From the NCBI GenBank assembly GCA_023432565.1, contig JAEYUL010000154.1, positions 1-7,542 of the forward strand: 7,542 bases of DNA, given 5' to 3'. The DNA comes from Actinomycetes bacterium. Its GTDB lineage: Bacteria > Actinomycetota > Actinomycetes > Actinomycetales > Cellulomonadaceae. The notes beneath the pieces were generated by a model that did no database searches, was not told the origin of the DNA, and saw only the letters and a program-made list of their open reading frames with translations. Positions 1 to 6,547 of this stretch are shown here, one piece after another. The translations under genes and the position numbers were made by a program. Position 1 is the stretch's first letter, and every line of letters begins with the position of its first letter.

Positions 1-2
1 CG

Positions 3-689
3 TACGCGCCGCCGACGAACCGCACGACGGCCTCCTACGTCCCGCCGGCGAACCCGCTCCCGGCGCCGTCCCTGACGGACCCGCTGCAGGCGCCGCCCGC
101 GTCCGGTCCCGCCGGGCTGCGCGGCGCGTACGGGGCTCCGTCCTCGCCGTCGCGTGCTGCGCCGTGGCCGACGCCCCAGGCGTCGCGGACGACGAGCACC
201 GCCTCGACCCCTGCCGCCCAGACGTCCGCCGCGTCGAGGCCGGCCGCGCCGCTCGCCCACACCGGGCTCGAGGACGCACCCGCGAGCGCGTCGCCGGTGT
301 ACGAGGCGATGTCCGGCCTCCTGGGCGCACCCGAGCCGCAGCCCCACGCCGACCCGCCCCGACCCGCAACCAGCGTCCCGTCCCCGCCGGAACCCACGCC
401 GGTCCGGCGTCGCCGCGACTCGCCGTACCCCGAGCTCGCGACCCTCGCCAAGCAGCGGCGGGCGCTGGTGACGCTCGTGTGGCTGCGCGAGCGCCGCGGT
501 CAGCGCCTGGTCGCCGTGCTCACGCCTGACGGCTCGATCGAGCTTCCCGACGGCACGCGCTTCGTCGAGCCGGGGGATGCCGCCGCGTACGCCGCGGGCA
601 CGCCCGTCGAGGTGGACGGCTGGCGCGCGTGGCGCCTGGGCGACGGCGGGCCGACGCTCGCCGAGGCCGCCGGCCGCCACGAGGAGTAG
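3..689 (+). CDS. C-terminal part of a Pro/Ala-rich protein ending in a RAMA-like domain (5' end outside the window)
   Basis: The frame is open from the left edge to TAG at 687-689, giving 228 visible residues; the true start lies outside. About the first 135 residues are low-complexity and rich in Ala, Pro, Ser and Thr, so probably a disordered linker. From about residue 141 (SPYPELATLAKQRRALV) the protein becomes ordered. It then runs through LVAVLTPDGSIELPDGTRF, a short PGDAAAYAAG helix and DGWRAWRL. The order DG-x-I-x-L, G-x-x-F, P-x-x-AA, DGW-x-x-W resembles the RAMA domain (restriction-associated modified-DNA reader) and the related DUF4357 pattern. That is a resemblance seen by eye, not a search result. 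The function of the whole protein is not known to me: its N-terminal domains are missing. The gene converges with the hydrolase gene on its right, 33 bases away, and no clear terminator hairpin is visible between them. Confidence 0.75.
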   Translation, partial: YAPPTNRTTASYVPPANPLPAPSLTDPLQAPPASGPAGLRGAYGAPSSPSRAAPWPTPQASRTTSTASTPAAQTSAASRPAAPLAHTGLEDAPASASPVYEAMSGLLGAPEPQPHADPPRPATSVPSPPEPTPVRRRRDSPYPELATLAKQRRALVTLVWLRERRGQRLVAVLTPDGSIELPDGTRFVEPGDAAAYAAGTPVEVDGWRAWRLGDGGPTLAEAAGRHEE

Positions 690-722
690 CCGCCGGGAGA
701 CGTGGCCCGCGGCCGGGTGCCG

Positions 723-1790
723 TCAGGCCCAGCCGTACCCCGCGGACCACCGGTCGAGCTCGGCGTACACCCGCGCTCGCGCGGGGGGTGCGGACAGCAC
801 CAGGTCGTGCAGCCCGCCCTCGATCCGCACCACGGTGACGCACGGGCCGAGCTGGGCGGCGCGCCGCGCGAGCAGTTCCACGTCGAGCACGATGTCGGAC
901 GAGCGCATCGCCTCGCTCCACCGCGCGGACAGCAGCGAGCGGGCGGAGGTCATCATGAGGATCGGGACGTCGATGCGCAGGCCCCGGGCGACGACCGTGT
1001 GGCCGGTCATGATCGCGGAGAGCCAGCCCGCACGGACCGGGAAGGACGGGCTGGGGCGCCAGCGCGGGTCGAACGTCCACTCGCCGCCCGAGGCCGCCGA
1101 CAGCGTCCGGTCGTAGAAGCCGGGGTCGATGTTGGGCAGCGGAGCCTTGGGCTGGAACCTGGCGATCTGCGCGACCGCGGGGCTCGACAGGTGCCGCAGC
1201 AGCCCCGACCCCTGCAGCTCGAGCCACGGGCTGTTGAGCACGAGACCGGCGAGCGCGCCGGGGTTGCGGTGCGCCCACAGGCACGCGACGAGCCCGCCGG
1301 TCGAGTGCCCCATGGCGACGATGCGCGCGTGCACCCCGAGCTCGTCGCGGATCAGGTCGAGCGCCGCAGCGATGTCCTCGTCGTAGGTGTCGAGGTCGTC
1401 GACGTAGCCCGGCGTCTGGTGGGCGCGCAGGCTGCGGCCGTACTTGCGCAGGTCGAGCGCGTAGAACGCGACGCCGCGGGCGGTCCAGTGCTCCGCGAGC
1501 TCGGTCTGGAAGAAGTAGTCCGACCAGCCGTGCAGGTACAGCAGCGCACGAGCGGGCCGGACCGCCTCGTCGGACGGCGGGCGGTGTCGCACCACGGTGG
1601 CGACGACCTCGCCCTCGTCGTCGGGCGTCAGGTGCAGCGTCTGGGCCTGGTAGTCCGGTCCCAGCACGTCCTGGACCCACGTGCCGGGCGGCGACACGAC
1701 GGTGGGGACGTCCTCGTCGGTCCTGGGCGCGGGCGCCTGGGGCTGCACGGCGAAGCCGGGCTCGTCCGTGTGCTCACTCAGCGCGCTCAC
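723..1790 (-). CDS. alpha/beta hydrolase (Hydrolase_4 / serine aminopeptidase S33-like)
   Basis: A 355-residue serine hydrolase of the lysophospholipase / monoacylglycerol lipase-like group. The substrate cannot be read from the sequence. The oxyanion-hole segment is LLYLHGWSDY (83-92). The nucleophile elbow is GHSTGG (161-166) with Ser163. The catalytic His is His328 in EGGLHDLVLS, and the acid is probably Asp299 or Asp303 in SSDIVLDVE. No signal peptide or membrane segment is seen, so it is probably cytoplasmic. The first ~35 residues are Pro/Asp-rich and probably disordered. The start is uncertain: the GTG at 1790 directly abuts a purine-rich GGGGAG, leaving no normal spacing, and GTG at codon 15 is an alternative. 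The gene lies 72 bases downstream of the oxidoreductase gene on the same strand, so co-transcription is possible. Confidence 0.9.
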   Translation of the reverse strand: MSALSEHTDEPGFAVQPQAPAPRTDEDVPTVVSPPGTWVQDVLGPDYQAQTLHLTPDDEGEVVATVVRHRPPSDEAVRPARALLYLHGWSDYFFQTELAEHWTARGVAFYALDLRKYGRSLRAHQTPGYVDDLDTYDEDIAAALDLIRDELGVHARIVAMGHSTGGLVACLWAHRNPGALAGLVLNSPWLELQGSGLLRHLSSPAVAQIARFQPKAPLPNIDPGFYDRTLSAASGGEWTFDPRWRPSPSFPVRAGWLSAIMTGHTVVARGLRIDVPILMMTSARSLLSARWSEAMRSSDIVLDVELLARRAAQLGPCVTVVRIEGGLHDLVLSAPPARARVYAELDRWSAGYGWA

Positions 1791-1823
1791 CTCCCCGGGC
1801 CTCGGGCCGCGACCCGTGCTGGG

Positions 1824-1839
1824 CGGCGCGCTCGCGCCG
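1824..1839 (-). other. near-palindrome between the oxidoreductase and hydrolase genes
   Basis: CGGCGCG-ct-CGCGCCG forms a compact inverted repeat (a 5-bp stem if a 6-base loop is allowed) in the 72-base gap. No T-run follows on the minus strand. It could be a weak terminator, an RNA stabiliser, or chance in very GC-rich DNA. Confidence 0.25.
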
Positions 1840-1862
1840 GCCGGGCGTCGCGTGGTGCGGGC

Positions 1863-2816
1863 TCACGGCGTCACGACGATCTTGCCGAACTGCTCGCCCG
1901 CGGCGAGGCGGGCCACGGCGTCACGTGCGTGCGTCAGCGGGTACGTCCGGTCGACGAGCGGGCGCACCCCGGTACGCGCGAGGAACGCGAGCAGGTGACG
2001 CAGGTCGTCGCGCGATCCCATGGTGACGCCCAGCACCGCGATCTCCTGGAAGAAGACGCGCGTGAGCTCGGCCGCGGTCGGGTCGCCCGACGTGGCGCCG
2101 GCGACGACGACGGTGCCACCCGGTCGTACCGAGCGCAACGAGTGCGACCACGTGGCGCGGCCCACGGTCTCGAGCACGAGGTCCACGCGGGGCACGCGCG
2201 CGCCGGGCTCGACCGCCGCGGCCGCCCCGAGCGTCAGGGCACGCGTGCGCCGCTCGTCGGACCGGCTCGTGACGAGCACCTCGAGTCCCGCGGCGGCACC
2301 GAGCAGGATCGCCGCCGTGGCGACCCCACCTCCGGCGCCTTGCACGAGCACGCGCTGACCGGGCGTCGCGCGGCCGGTCGTGAACAGCATCCGGTACGCC
2401 GTGAGCCACGCGGTCGGCAGGCAGGCCGCCTCGACGAACGACAGCTCGGCAGGCTTGTCGACGAGGTTCCACGTCGGCACGGCGACCCGCTCGGCGAGCG
2501 TGCCGGGGTACCGCTCCGAGAGCAGCGAGCGCGGCTCGTCGGGGCCGACGCCGTGCCCCGAGGGCCCACCGACGACGCCGTGCACGACGACCTCACGACC
2601 GTCGGCGACCCCCGCGGCGTCGGTGCCGAGGATCATCGGGAGCTGGTCGGGGCGCAGCCCGACGCCGCGCAGGGACCACACGTCGTGGTGGTTCAGCGCC
2701 GCGGCGCGCACGTCGACGACGGACCAGTGCTCCCGGGCCTCGGGCGCGGGGCGGTCGCCGACCTCGAGCGCGGAGACGGGGTCGTCGGGCGAGAGATCAC
2801 GTGCGTAGGCCGCCAT
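1863..2816 (-). CDS. MDR-family zinc-independent alcohol dehydrogenase / quinone oxidoreductase-like protein
   Basis: A 317-residue medium-chain dehydrogenase/reductase that probably reduces a quinone or enone using NAD(P)H; the substrate is unknown. An N-terminal GroES-like part contains VRAAALNHHDVWSLRG (36-51) and ILGTDAAGV (62-70). It is followed by the nucleotide-binding fold VLVQGAGGGVATAAILLG (156-173). The TSRSDERR stretch after the second beta strand (183-190) suggests NADPH preference (inference). The structural four-cysteine zinc lobe and the usual GHE zinc signature are absent, as in quinone-oxidoreductase-type members. The frame stays open upstream to 2981, but that extension is Arg/Gly/Cys-rich, unlike the family, and overlaps the neighbouring gene. 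ATG at 2816, or the GTG just before it at 2819, is therefore chosen. There is no Shine-Dalgarno sequence, but a TAGCGT -10-like box lies just upstream, which fits a leaderless transcript. Confidence 0.88.
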   Translation of the reverse strand: MAAYARDLSPDDPVSALEVGDRPAPEAREHWSVVDVRAAALNHHDVWSLRGVGLRPDQLPMILGTDAAGVADGREVVVHGVVGGPSGHGVGPDEPRSLLSERYPGTLAERVAVPTWNLVDKPAELSFVEAACLPTAWLTAYRMLFTTGRATPGQRVLVQGAGGGVATAAILLGAAAGLEVLVTSRSDERRTRALTLGAAAAVEPGARVPRVDLVLETVGRATWSHSLRSVRPGGTVVVAGATSGDPTAAELTRVFFQEIAVLGVTMGSRDDLRHLLAFLARTGVRPLVDRTYPLTHARDAVARLAAGEQFGKIVVTP

Positions 2817-2826
2817 CACACCGGCC

Positions 2827-2832
2827 ACGCTA
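2827..2832 (-). promoter_or_regulatory. possible -10 box for the MDR oxidoreductase gene
   Basis: On the minus strand TAGCGT (TANNNT class) ends 7 bases before GTG 2819 and 10 bases before ATG 2816. This spacing would start the transcript at or next to the start codon. No recognisable -35 hexamer lies 16-18 bases upstream, so the call rests on the -10 alone. Confidence 0.33.
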
Positions 2833-2861
2833 CCCGCGGGCGGCCCGCCGGACCGGGACCG

Positions 2862-2933
2862 GCGGCGGCGTCCGCCGCAGGCCGCGTGGTGGCGGGGTCC
2901 GCCTGCCGGCCGTGTCGCGGCGGGGTCCGCCGC
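2862..2933. repeat. three short hairpin-forming repeats in an intergenic gap
   Basis: Two near-identical 17-base units, GCGGCGG-cgt-CCGCCGC (2862-2878) and GCGGCGG-ggt-CCGCCGC (2917-2933), each form a perfect 7-bp stem with a 3-base loop. Between them, 2891-2903 repeats the core GGCGG-ggt-CCGCC with a 5-bp stem. They fill most of the 121-base gap downstream of the isomerase-family gene and upstream of the oxidoreductase gene. They may form a terminator without a U-tract for the upstream minus-strand transcript. The repetition is seen directly; the role is inferred. Confidence 0.55.
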
Positions 2934-2937
2934 CCGC

Positions 2938-3663
2938 TCACAGCAGGGGCAGCATGCGCCCCAGGTCAGGCACGGAGTCACCGGTCCAGCGCGGCGAGAG
3001 CGCCTCGGCGAGCACGTCGACGTCGTACGGCGCGCGACCCGCAGCCAGCCGCGTCCAGACGCGCGCGTCGCGCACCTCGAGGTCCCAGCCGCCCCGCGCG
3101 ACGACGATCGCGAGCAGCTCGTGTGCGACGAGGTCGAGCGCCTGCGGGTCCACGGGGTCGGGGCCGGCGCCCGCGCCGGGCACGCGCCGCACGGACGCCG
3201 ACAGGTCGTCGGCGTGCACGACGAGCTCGATGACGCGCGAGACCGTCATGGTCGACAGCCGCACGGGACCTCGACGCGCCTGCACGACGACGTCACCCTC
3301 CCGGGACAGCTCGTCGAGCGCGGCGAAGGCCGCGGCGGCGCGATCGTCGATCCAGGCGACCGGGTCGCCCGCGACCTGCGCGGCGAGCGTGCGCGTGGTC
3401 TCGGCGATGTCGGCGGCACGCCCGGCATACGTCCCGAGGTACTCCGCGAGCGACAGCGGGACCGTCCCGGCGGGTGCGGGCGAGCACGCGGCCAGGGCGT
3501 CCATGGCGCGACCGACGTGCGCGACGAGCTCGGTCACGGTCCAGCCGTCGAGCACGGACGGGGCGTCGCCGACGGTGTCGTCGACCACCTGGACGACCCA
3601 CTGCCGCAGCCGGTCCCACTGGGTGTGCAGGGCGGTGGTCGCCTCGGCGAGCGTCGTGGTCAT
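2938..3663 (-). CDS. maleylpyruvate isomerase family mycothiol-dependent enzyme (DinB-like four-helix fold)
   Basis: A 241-residue cytoplasmic protein of the mycothiol-dependent maleylpyruvate isomerase superfamily. The N-terminal helix-bundle domain shows the family signatures: WTVTELVAHVGRAMD (41-55) and VSRVIELVVHADDL (141-154). His49, Glu146 and His150 occupy the positions of the metal-binding H...E-x3-H triad of this fold. A smaller C-terminal alpha/beta part follows from about 170. Mycothiol is the actinobacterial low-molecular-weight thiol, and members use it or bind it in isomerisation or detoxification; the actual substrate here is unknown. ATG 3663 is preceded by AGGA with a 7-base spacer. 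The gene lies 40 bases after the metX stop on the same strand with no -10-like box in the gap, so it is probably co-transcribed with metX. Confidence 0.87.
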   Translation of the reverse strand: MTTTLAEATTALHTQWDRLRQWVVQVVDDTVGDAPSVLDGWTVTELVAHVGRAMDALAACSPAPAGTVPLSLAEYLGTYAGRAADIAETTRTLAAQVAGDPVAWIDDRAAAAFAALDELSREGDVVVQARRGPVRLSTMTVSRVIELVVHADDLSASVRRVPGAGAGPDPVDPQALDLVAHELLAIVVARGGWDLEVRDARVWTRLAAGRAPYDVDVLAEALSPRWTGDSVPDLGRMLPLL

Positions 3664-3703
3664 GGGCTCATCCTGCCGTGAGAGACGGGGGTGCGTGCCC
3701 AGG

Positions 3704-4924
3704 TCACGGGCGGGCGCGGACCCGTTCGCCGAGGAACTCCGAGACGTGCCGGCCCACCTCGTCCTCCTCGATGAGGAAGCCGTCGTGACCGAAGTCGGAG
3801 TGCACGACGCGCACCGGACCGGCGCCGGGGACGTGCGCGGCGATCCGCTCGGACTGGGCCAGGGGGAACAGCCGGTCGGTGTCGACCGCGATCACCAGAC
3901 CCCGCGCGGTGATCTGCGCCAGGGCATTGTCGACCCCGCCACGGTCACGGCCGAGGTCGTGCGTGATCATCGTGCGCGTGAGCGTGACGTAGGTGTTCGC
4001 GTCGAACCGCCGCGCGAGCTTGTCACCGTGGTGCTCGAGATAGGACTGCACCGCGAACCGGCCGCCCTCGAGCGGGTCCTCGGCGCCCTGCGGGATCCGC
4101 CCGAACCGCTCGTCGAGCTCGTAGGCGCTGCGGTAGCTCTGGTGCGCGATCTGCCGCGCGAGCCCGAGGCCGACGTGCGGGCCGGCGCCGTCGGGCGCGT
4201 CGTAGTAGTCGCCGCCTCGGAACCCGGGGTCGGCCTGGATCGCGACGAGCTGGGTGTGGAAGCTCGCGATCTGGTCGCCTGAGGTCTGCGCGGTCGTCGC
4301 GATCGCGGCGAACGCCTCGACGCGCTGCGGCTCGGTCGCCGCCCACTCGAGCACCCGCTGGCCACCCATCGACGCGCCGATCACGAGAGCCCAGGTGTCG
4401 ATCCCCAGCAGGTCGGCCAGGCGGACCTCGGCCGCGACCTGGTCCCGCACCGAGAGCACCGGGAACCGGCTGCCCCACGGTCGGCCGTCGGGTGCGGGCG
4501 ACGACGGACCCGTCGAACCCTGGCAGCCGCCGAGCACGTTGGGGGCCACCACGAACCAGCGCTCGGTGTCGATCGGTGCACCCGGGCCGACCATGGACTG
4601 CCACCAGCCGGGCGTCGGGTGGCCGTTGCCGGCCTCGCCCGTGACGTGCGAGTCGCCCGTGAGGGCGTGGAGCACGAGCACGGCGTTGGAGCCGTCCTCG
4701 TTGAGCTCGCCCCACGTCTCGTAGGCGAGCCGCACGGCGGGCAGGCGGCCGCCGGACTCGAGCGCGAACGGCCCGAGGTCGGCGAACTGGCGACGGCCGA
4801 CCTCGTCGCCCTCGCGCCAGGCCGACGACGCGGGCACGGGCGAGCGCTGCGCGAGCGGGGTCCGGCTCGTGCGCGTGCTGGCCAGTGCCCGGGCGGGGGC
4901 GAAGGCGGGGAGCTCGTCCGACAT
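3704..4924 (-). CDS. metX: homoserine O-acetyltransferase MetX
   Basis: A 406-residue enzyme that transfers acetyl from acetyl-CoA to L-homoserine, making O-acetylhomoserine for methionine synthesis in the cytoplasm. It is an alpha/beta-hydrolase-fold acyltransferase with the family hallmarks. These are RLAYETWGELN (65-75), LVLHALTGDSHV (83-94) and the PNVLGGCQGSTGP stretch (128-140). The nucleophile elbow GASMGGQRVLEW has Ser185, Asp350 lies in VDTDRLFP, and His380 lies in GHDGFL, completing the triad. Length is normal for actinobacterial MetX, which carry a variable N-terminal extension (here about 40 residues, Ser/Ala-rich). The acetyl versus succinyl preference is inferred from the neighbouring metY and not proven. 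It lies downstream of metY, separated by 130 bases containing a strong hairpin, and a TAGATT box just before the ATG may give it its own promoter. Confidence 0.96.
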   Translation of the reverse strand: MSDELPAFAPARALASTRTSRTPLAQRSPVPASSAWREGDEVGRRQFADLGPFALESGGRLPAVRLAYETWGELNEDGSNAVLVLHALTGDSHVTGEAGNGHPTPGWWQSMVGPGAPIDTERWFVVAPNVLGGCQGSTGPSSPAPDGRPWGSRFPVLSVRDQVAAEVRLADLLGIDTWALVIGASMGGQRVLEWAATEPQRVEAFAAIATTAQTSGDQIASFHTQLVAIQADPGFRGGDYYDAPDGAGPHVGLGLARQIAHQSYRSAYELDERFGRIPQGAEDPLEGGRFAVQSYLEHHGDKLARRFDANTYVTLTRTMITHDLGRDRGGVDNALAQITARGLVIAVDTDRLFPLAQSERIAAHVPGAGPVRVVHSDFGHDGFLIEEDEVGRHVSEFLGERVRARP

Positions 4925-4932
4925 GGTCCACC

Positions 4933-4938
4933 AATCTA
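4933..4938 (-). promoter_or_regulatory. possible -10 box for metX
   Basis: On the minus strand TAGATT (TANNNT class) ends 8 bases before the metX ATG, in otherwise very GC-rich DNA. Transcription would then begin at or just before the start codon. A weak GGTGGA lies in between and could act as a ribosome site only on a longer transcript from metY. No convincing -35 hexamer is visible. Confidence 0.4.
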
Positions 4939-5002
4939 CGCAGGGAGCCCGGCAGGGTCCCGGGGACGACCGCGGTGCGGGACGCGGGGGTCCCGGTGCG
5001 GG

Positions 5003-5038
5003 GCCGGGTGGGACTCCGAGGACGGCGCCCCACCCGGC
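5003..5038 (-). terminator. strong hairpin between metY and metX, candidate terminator
   Basis: GCCGGGTGGG (5003-5012) pairs perfectly with CCCACCCGGC (5029-5038): a 10-bp stem with a 16-base loop. It starts 17 bases beyond the metY stop codon in the direction of transcription. No U-tract follows, which is common in actinobacterial terminators. A second 6-bp hairpin (CGGGAC 4978-4983 / GTCCCG 4990-4995) lies just downstream. It could end or reduce readthrough from metY into metX. Confidence 0.5.
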
Positions 5039-5054
5039 TCGTCGTGAGCGACGG

Positions 5055-6374
5055 TCAGGCGCCCTTGGCGGCCCGGAAGCCGGCCTCGAGGTCCGCCAGG
5101 ATGTCGTCGATGTGCTCGATGCCCACCGCGAGCCGCACGAGGCCCGGCGTCACGCCGGACAACTCCTGCTCGGCCGGCGTGAGCTGGCTGTGCGTGGTCG
5201 ACGCCGGGTGGATCACGAGCGAGCGCACGTCACCGATGTTGGCGACGTTGGAGTGCAGCTCGAGCGCCGAGACGAACGCCTGACCGGCCGCCGAGCCGCC
5301 CTCGATCTCGAACGCGAGGACGGCGCCGCCGCCGCGCGGGGCGTACTTGAGCTGGTTGGCGTGCCACGGGCTGGACTCCAGGCCCGAGTAGTGCACGCCG
5401 AGCACGTCGTCGCGGGCCTCGAGCCACCGGGCGACCTTCGTGGCGTTCTCGACGTGCCGCTCGACGCGCAGCGAGAGCGTCTCGATGCCCTGCGAGATGA
5501 GGAACGCGTTGAACGGCGAGACGGCCGATCCGAGGTCGCGCAGGAGCTGGATGCGCGCCTTGAGGATGTAGGACAGGTTCGCGCCGAACGCCGAGCCCAC
5601 CCCGAGCGCCTCGGCGATCTTCAGGCCGTGGTACGACGGGTCCGGCAGGTTGAAGCCGGGGAAGCGGTCCGGGTACTGCGCGTAGTCGAACGTGCCGCCG
5701 TCGACGATCACGCCGGCGATCGCCGAGCCGTGCCCGCCGAGGTACTTGGTGGCCGAGTGCACGACGACGTCGGCGCCCCACTTCAGCGGGTTGATGAGGT
5801 AGGGCGTGGCGACCGTGTTGTCGACGATGAGCGGCGCGCCGTACTCGTGCGCGACGCCCGCGACGAGCTCGATGTCGAGCACGTCGGACTTCGGGTTCGG
5901 GATGGTCTCGGCGAAGAACGCCTTGGTGTTGGGGCGGATCGCGGCGCGCCACGCGTCGGCGTCGTGCGGGTCCGTCACGAAGGTCGTCTCGATCCCGAGC
6001 TTCGGCAGCGTGTAGTGCAGCAGGTTGTAGGTGCCGCCGTACAGCGAGGGGCTCGCGACGACGTGGTCGCCCGCCTCGGCGACGTTGAGGATCGCGAAGG
6101 TCTCGGCGGCCTGCCCGGACGCGACGAGCAGCGCACCGACGCCGCCCTCGAGGGAGGCGATCCGGTTCTCGACGACCTCCTGCGTGGGGTTGCCGATGCG
6201 CGTGTAGATCGGGCCGAGGTCCTGCAGCGCGAAGCGTGCGGCGGCGGTGGCCGCGTCGGGGAAGACGTAGGAGGTGGTCTGGTAGATCGGCAGGGCGCGC
6301 GCGCCGGTCGCCGGGTCGGGGGCCTGGCCCGCGTGGACCTGACGCGTCTCGAAGTTCCAGTTCTCGTTGCTCAT
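5055..6374 (-). CDS. metY: O-acetylhomoserine sulfhydrylase / aminocarboxypropyltransferase MetY
   Basis: A 439-residue PLP enzyme of the Cys/Met metabolism family. It condenses O-acetylhomoserine with sulfide to homocysteine and acetate, in the cytoplasm. The N-terminus NFETRQVHAGQ is typical of MetY. Tyr57 and Arg59 lie in IYTRIGNPT, the phosphate-contacting loop supplied by the neighbouring subunit. Asp185 in IVDNT contacts the pyridine nitrogen, and Lys210 in HSATKYLGGHG forms the Schiff base. SLVIHPASTTH (385-395) and Arg414 in GLVRLAVGIE belong to the substrate-carboxylate region. The length of about 430-440 residues, with the insert around 225-260, distinguishes it from shorter MetB/MetZ proteins. 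ATG 6374 is preceded by AGGAG with a 7-base spacer. It is the first gene after the divergent control region, and its 200-base leader carries a Cys-containing upstream frame. Confidence 0.96.
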   Translation of the reverse strand: MSNENWNFETRQVHAGQAPDPATGARALPIYQTTSYVFPDAATAAARFALQDLGPIYTRIGNPTQEVVENRIASLEGGVGALLVASGQAAETFAILNVAEAGDHVVASPSLYGGTYNLLHYTLPKLGIETTFVTDPHDADAWRAAIRPNTKAFFAETIPNPKSDVLDIELVAGVAHEYGAPLIVDNTVATPYLINPLKWGADVVVHSATKYLGGHGSAIAGVIVDGGTFDYAQYPDRFPGFNLPDPSYHGLKIAEALGVGSAFGANLSYILKARIQLLRDLGSAVSPFNAFLISQGIETLSLRVERHVENATKVARWLEARDDVLGVHYSGLESSPWHANQLKYAPRGGGAVLAFEIEGGSAAGQAFVSALELHSNVANIGDVRSLVIHPASTTHSQLTPAEQELSGVTPGLVRLAVGIEHIDDILADLEAGFRAAKGA

Positions 6375-6465
6375 CGTCGTGCTCCTGGTGGCGGGATGGG
6401 ACCCGCGGGGAGCTCGGCAGCCGACGTCCGTCCCGCGGGGGAGTGGGAGGGTCGCGCACGGTTCG

Positions 6466-6485
6466 AGCGGGGGTCAGCCCCCGCT
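6466..6485 (-). other. 8-bp hairpin in the metY leader
   Basis: On the minus strand AGCGGGGG-ctga-CCCCCGCT is a perfect 8-bp stem with a 4-base loop, 92 bases before the metY start codon. No U-run follows. It could be a pausing or terminator stem in an attenuator, or a plain structural element. Confidence 0.5.
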
Positions 6486-6547
6486 GGACCTTCGTCGGTG
6501 CTCGTCAGATCGACGTGAGCAGCCGGCGGGCAGGCCGAACGTGCGCG

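Noticed and set aside
2817..2981. N-terminal extension of the oxidoreductase up to 2981
   Set aside because: Arg/Gly/Cys-rich, unlike the MDR family, and it overlaps the end of the isomerase-family gene and the hairpin repeats.
702..3233. 843-residue open frame on the plus strand running across three genes
   Set aside because: It is antisense to the hydrolase, oxidoreductase and isomerase-family genes, has Arg/Val/Gly-rich shadow composition and no domain pattern; long antisense frames are expected in such GC-rich DNA.
4869..6518. 549-residue plus-strand frame opposite metY
   Set aside because: It mirrors the well-conserved metY frame; its composition (Arg, Asp, Val) is that of a complement-strand artefact.
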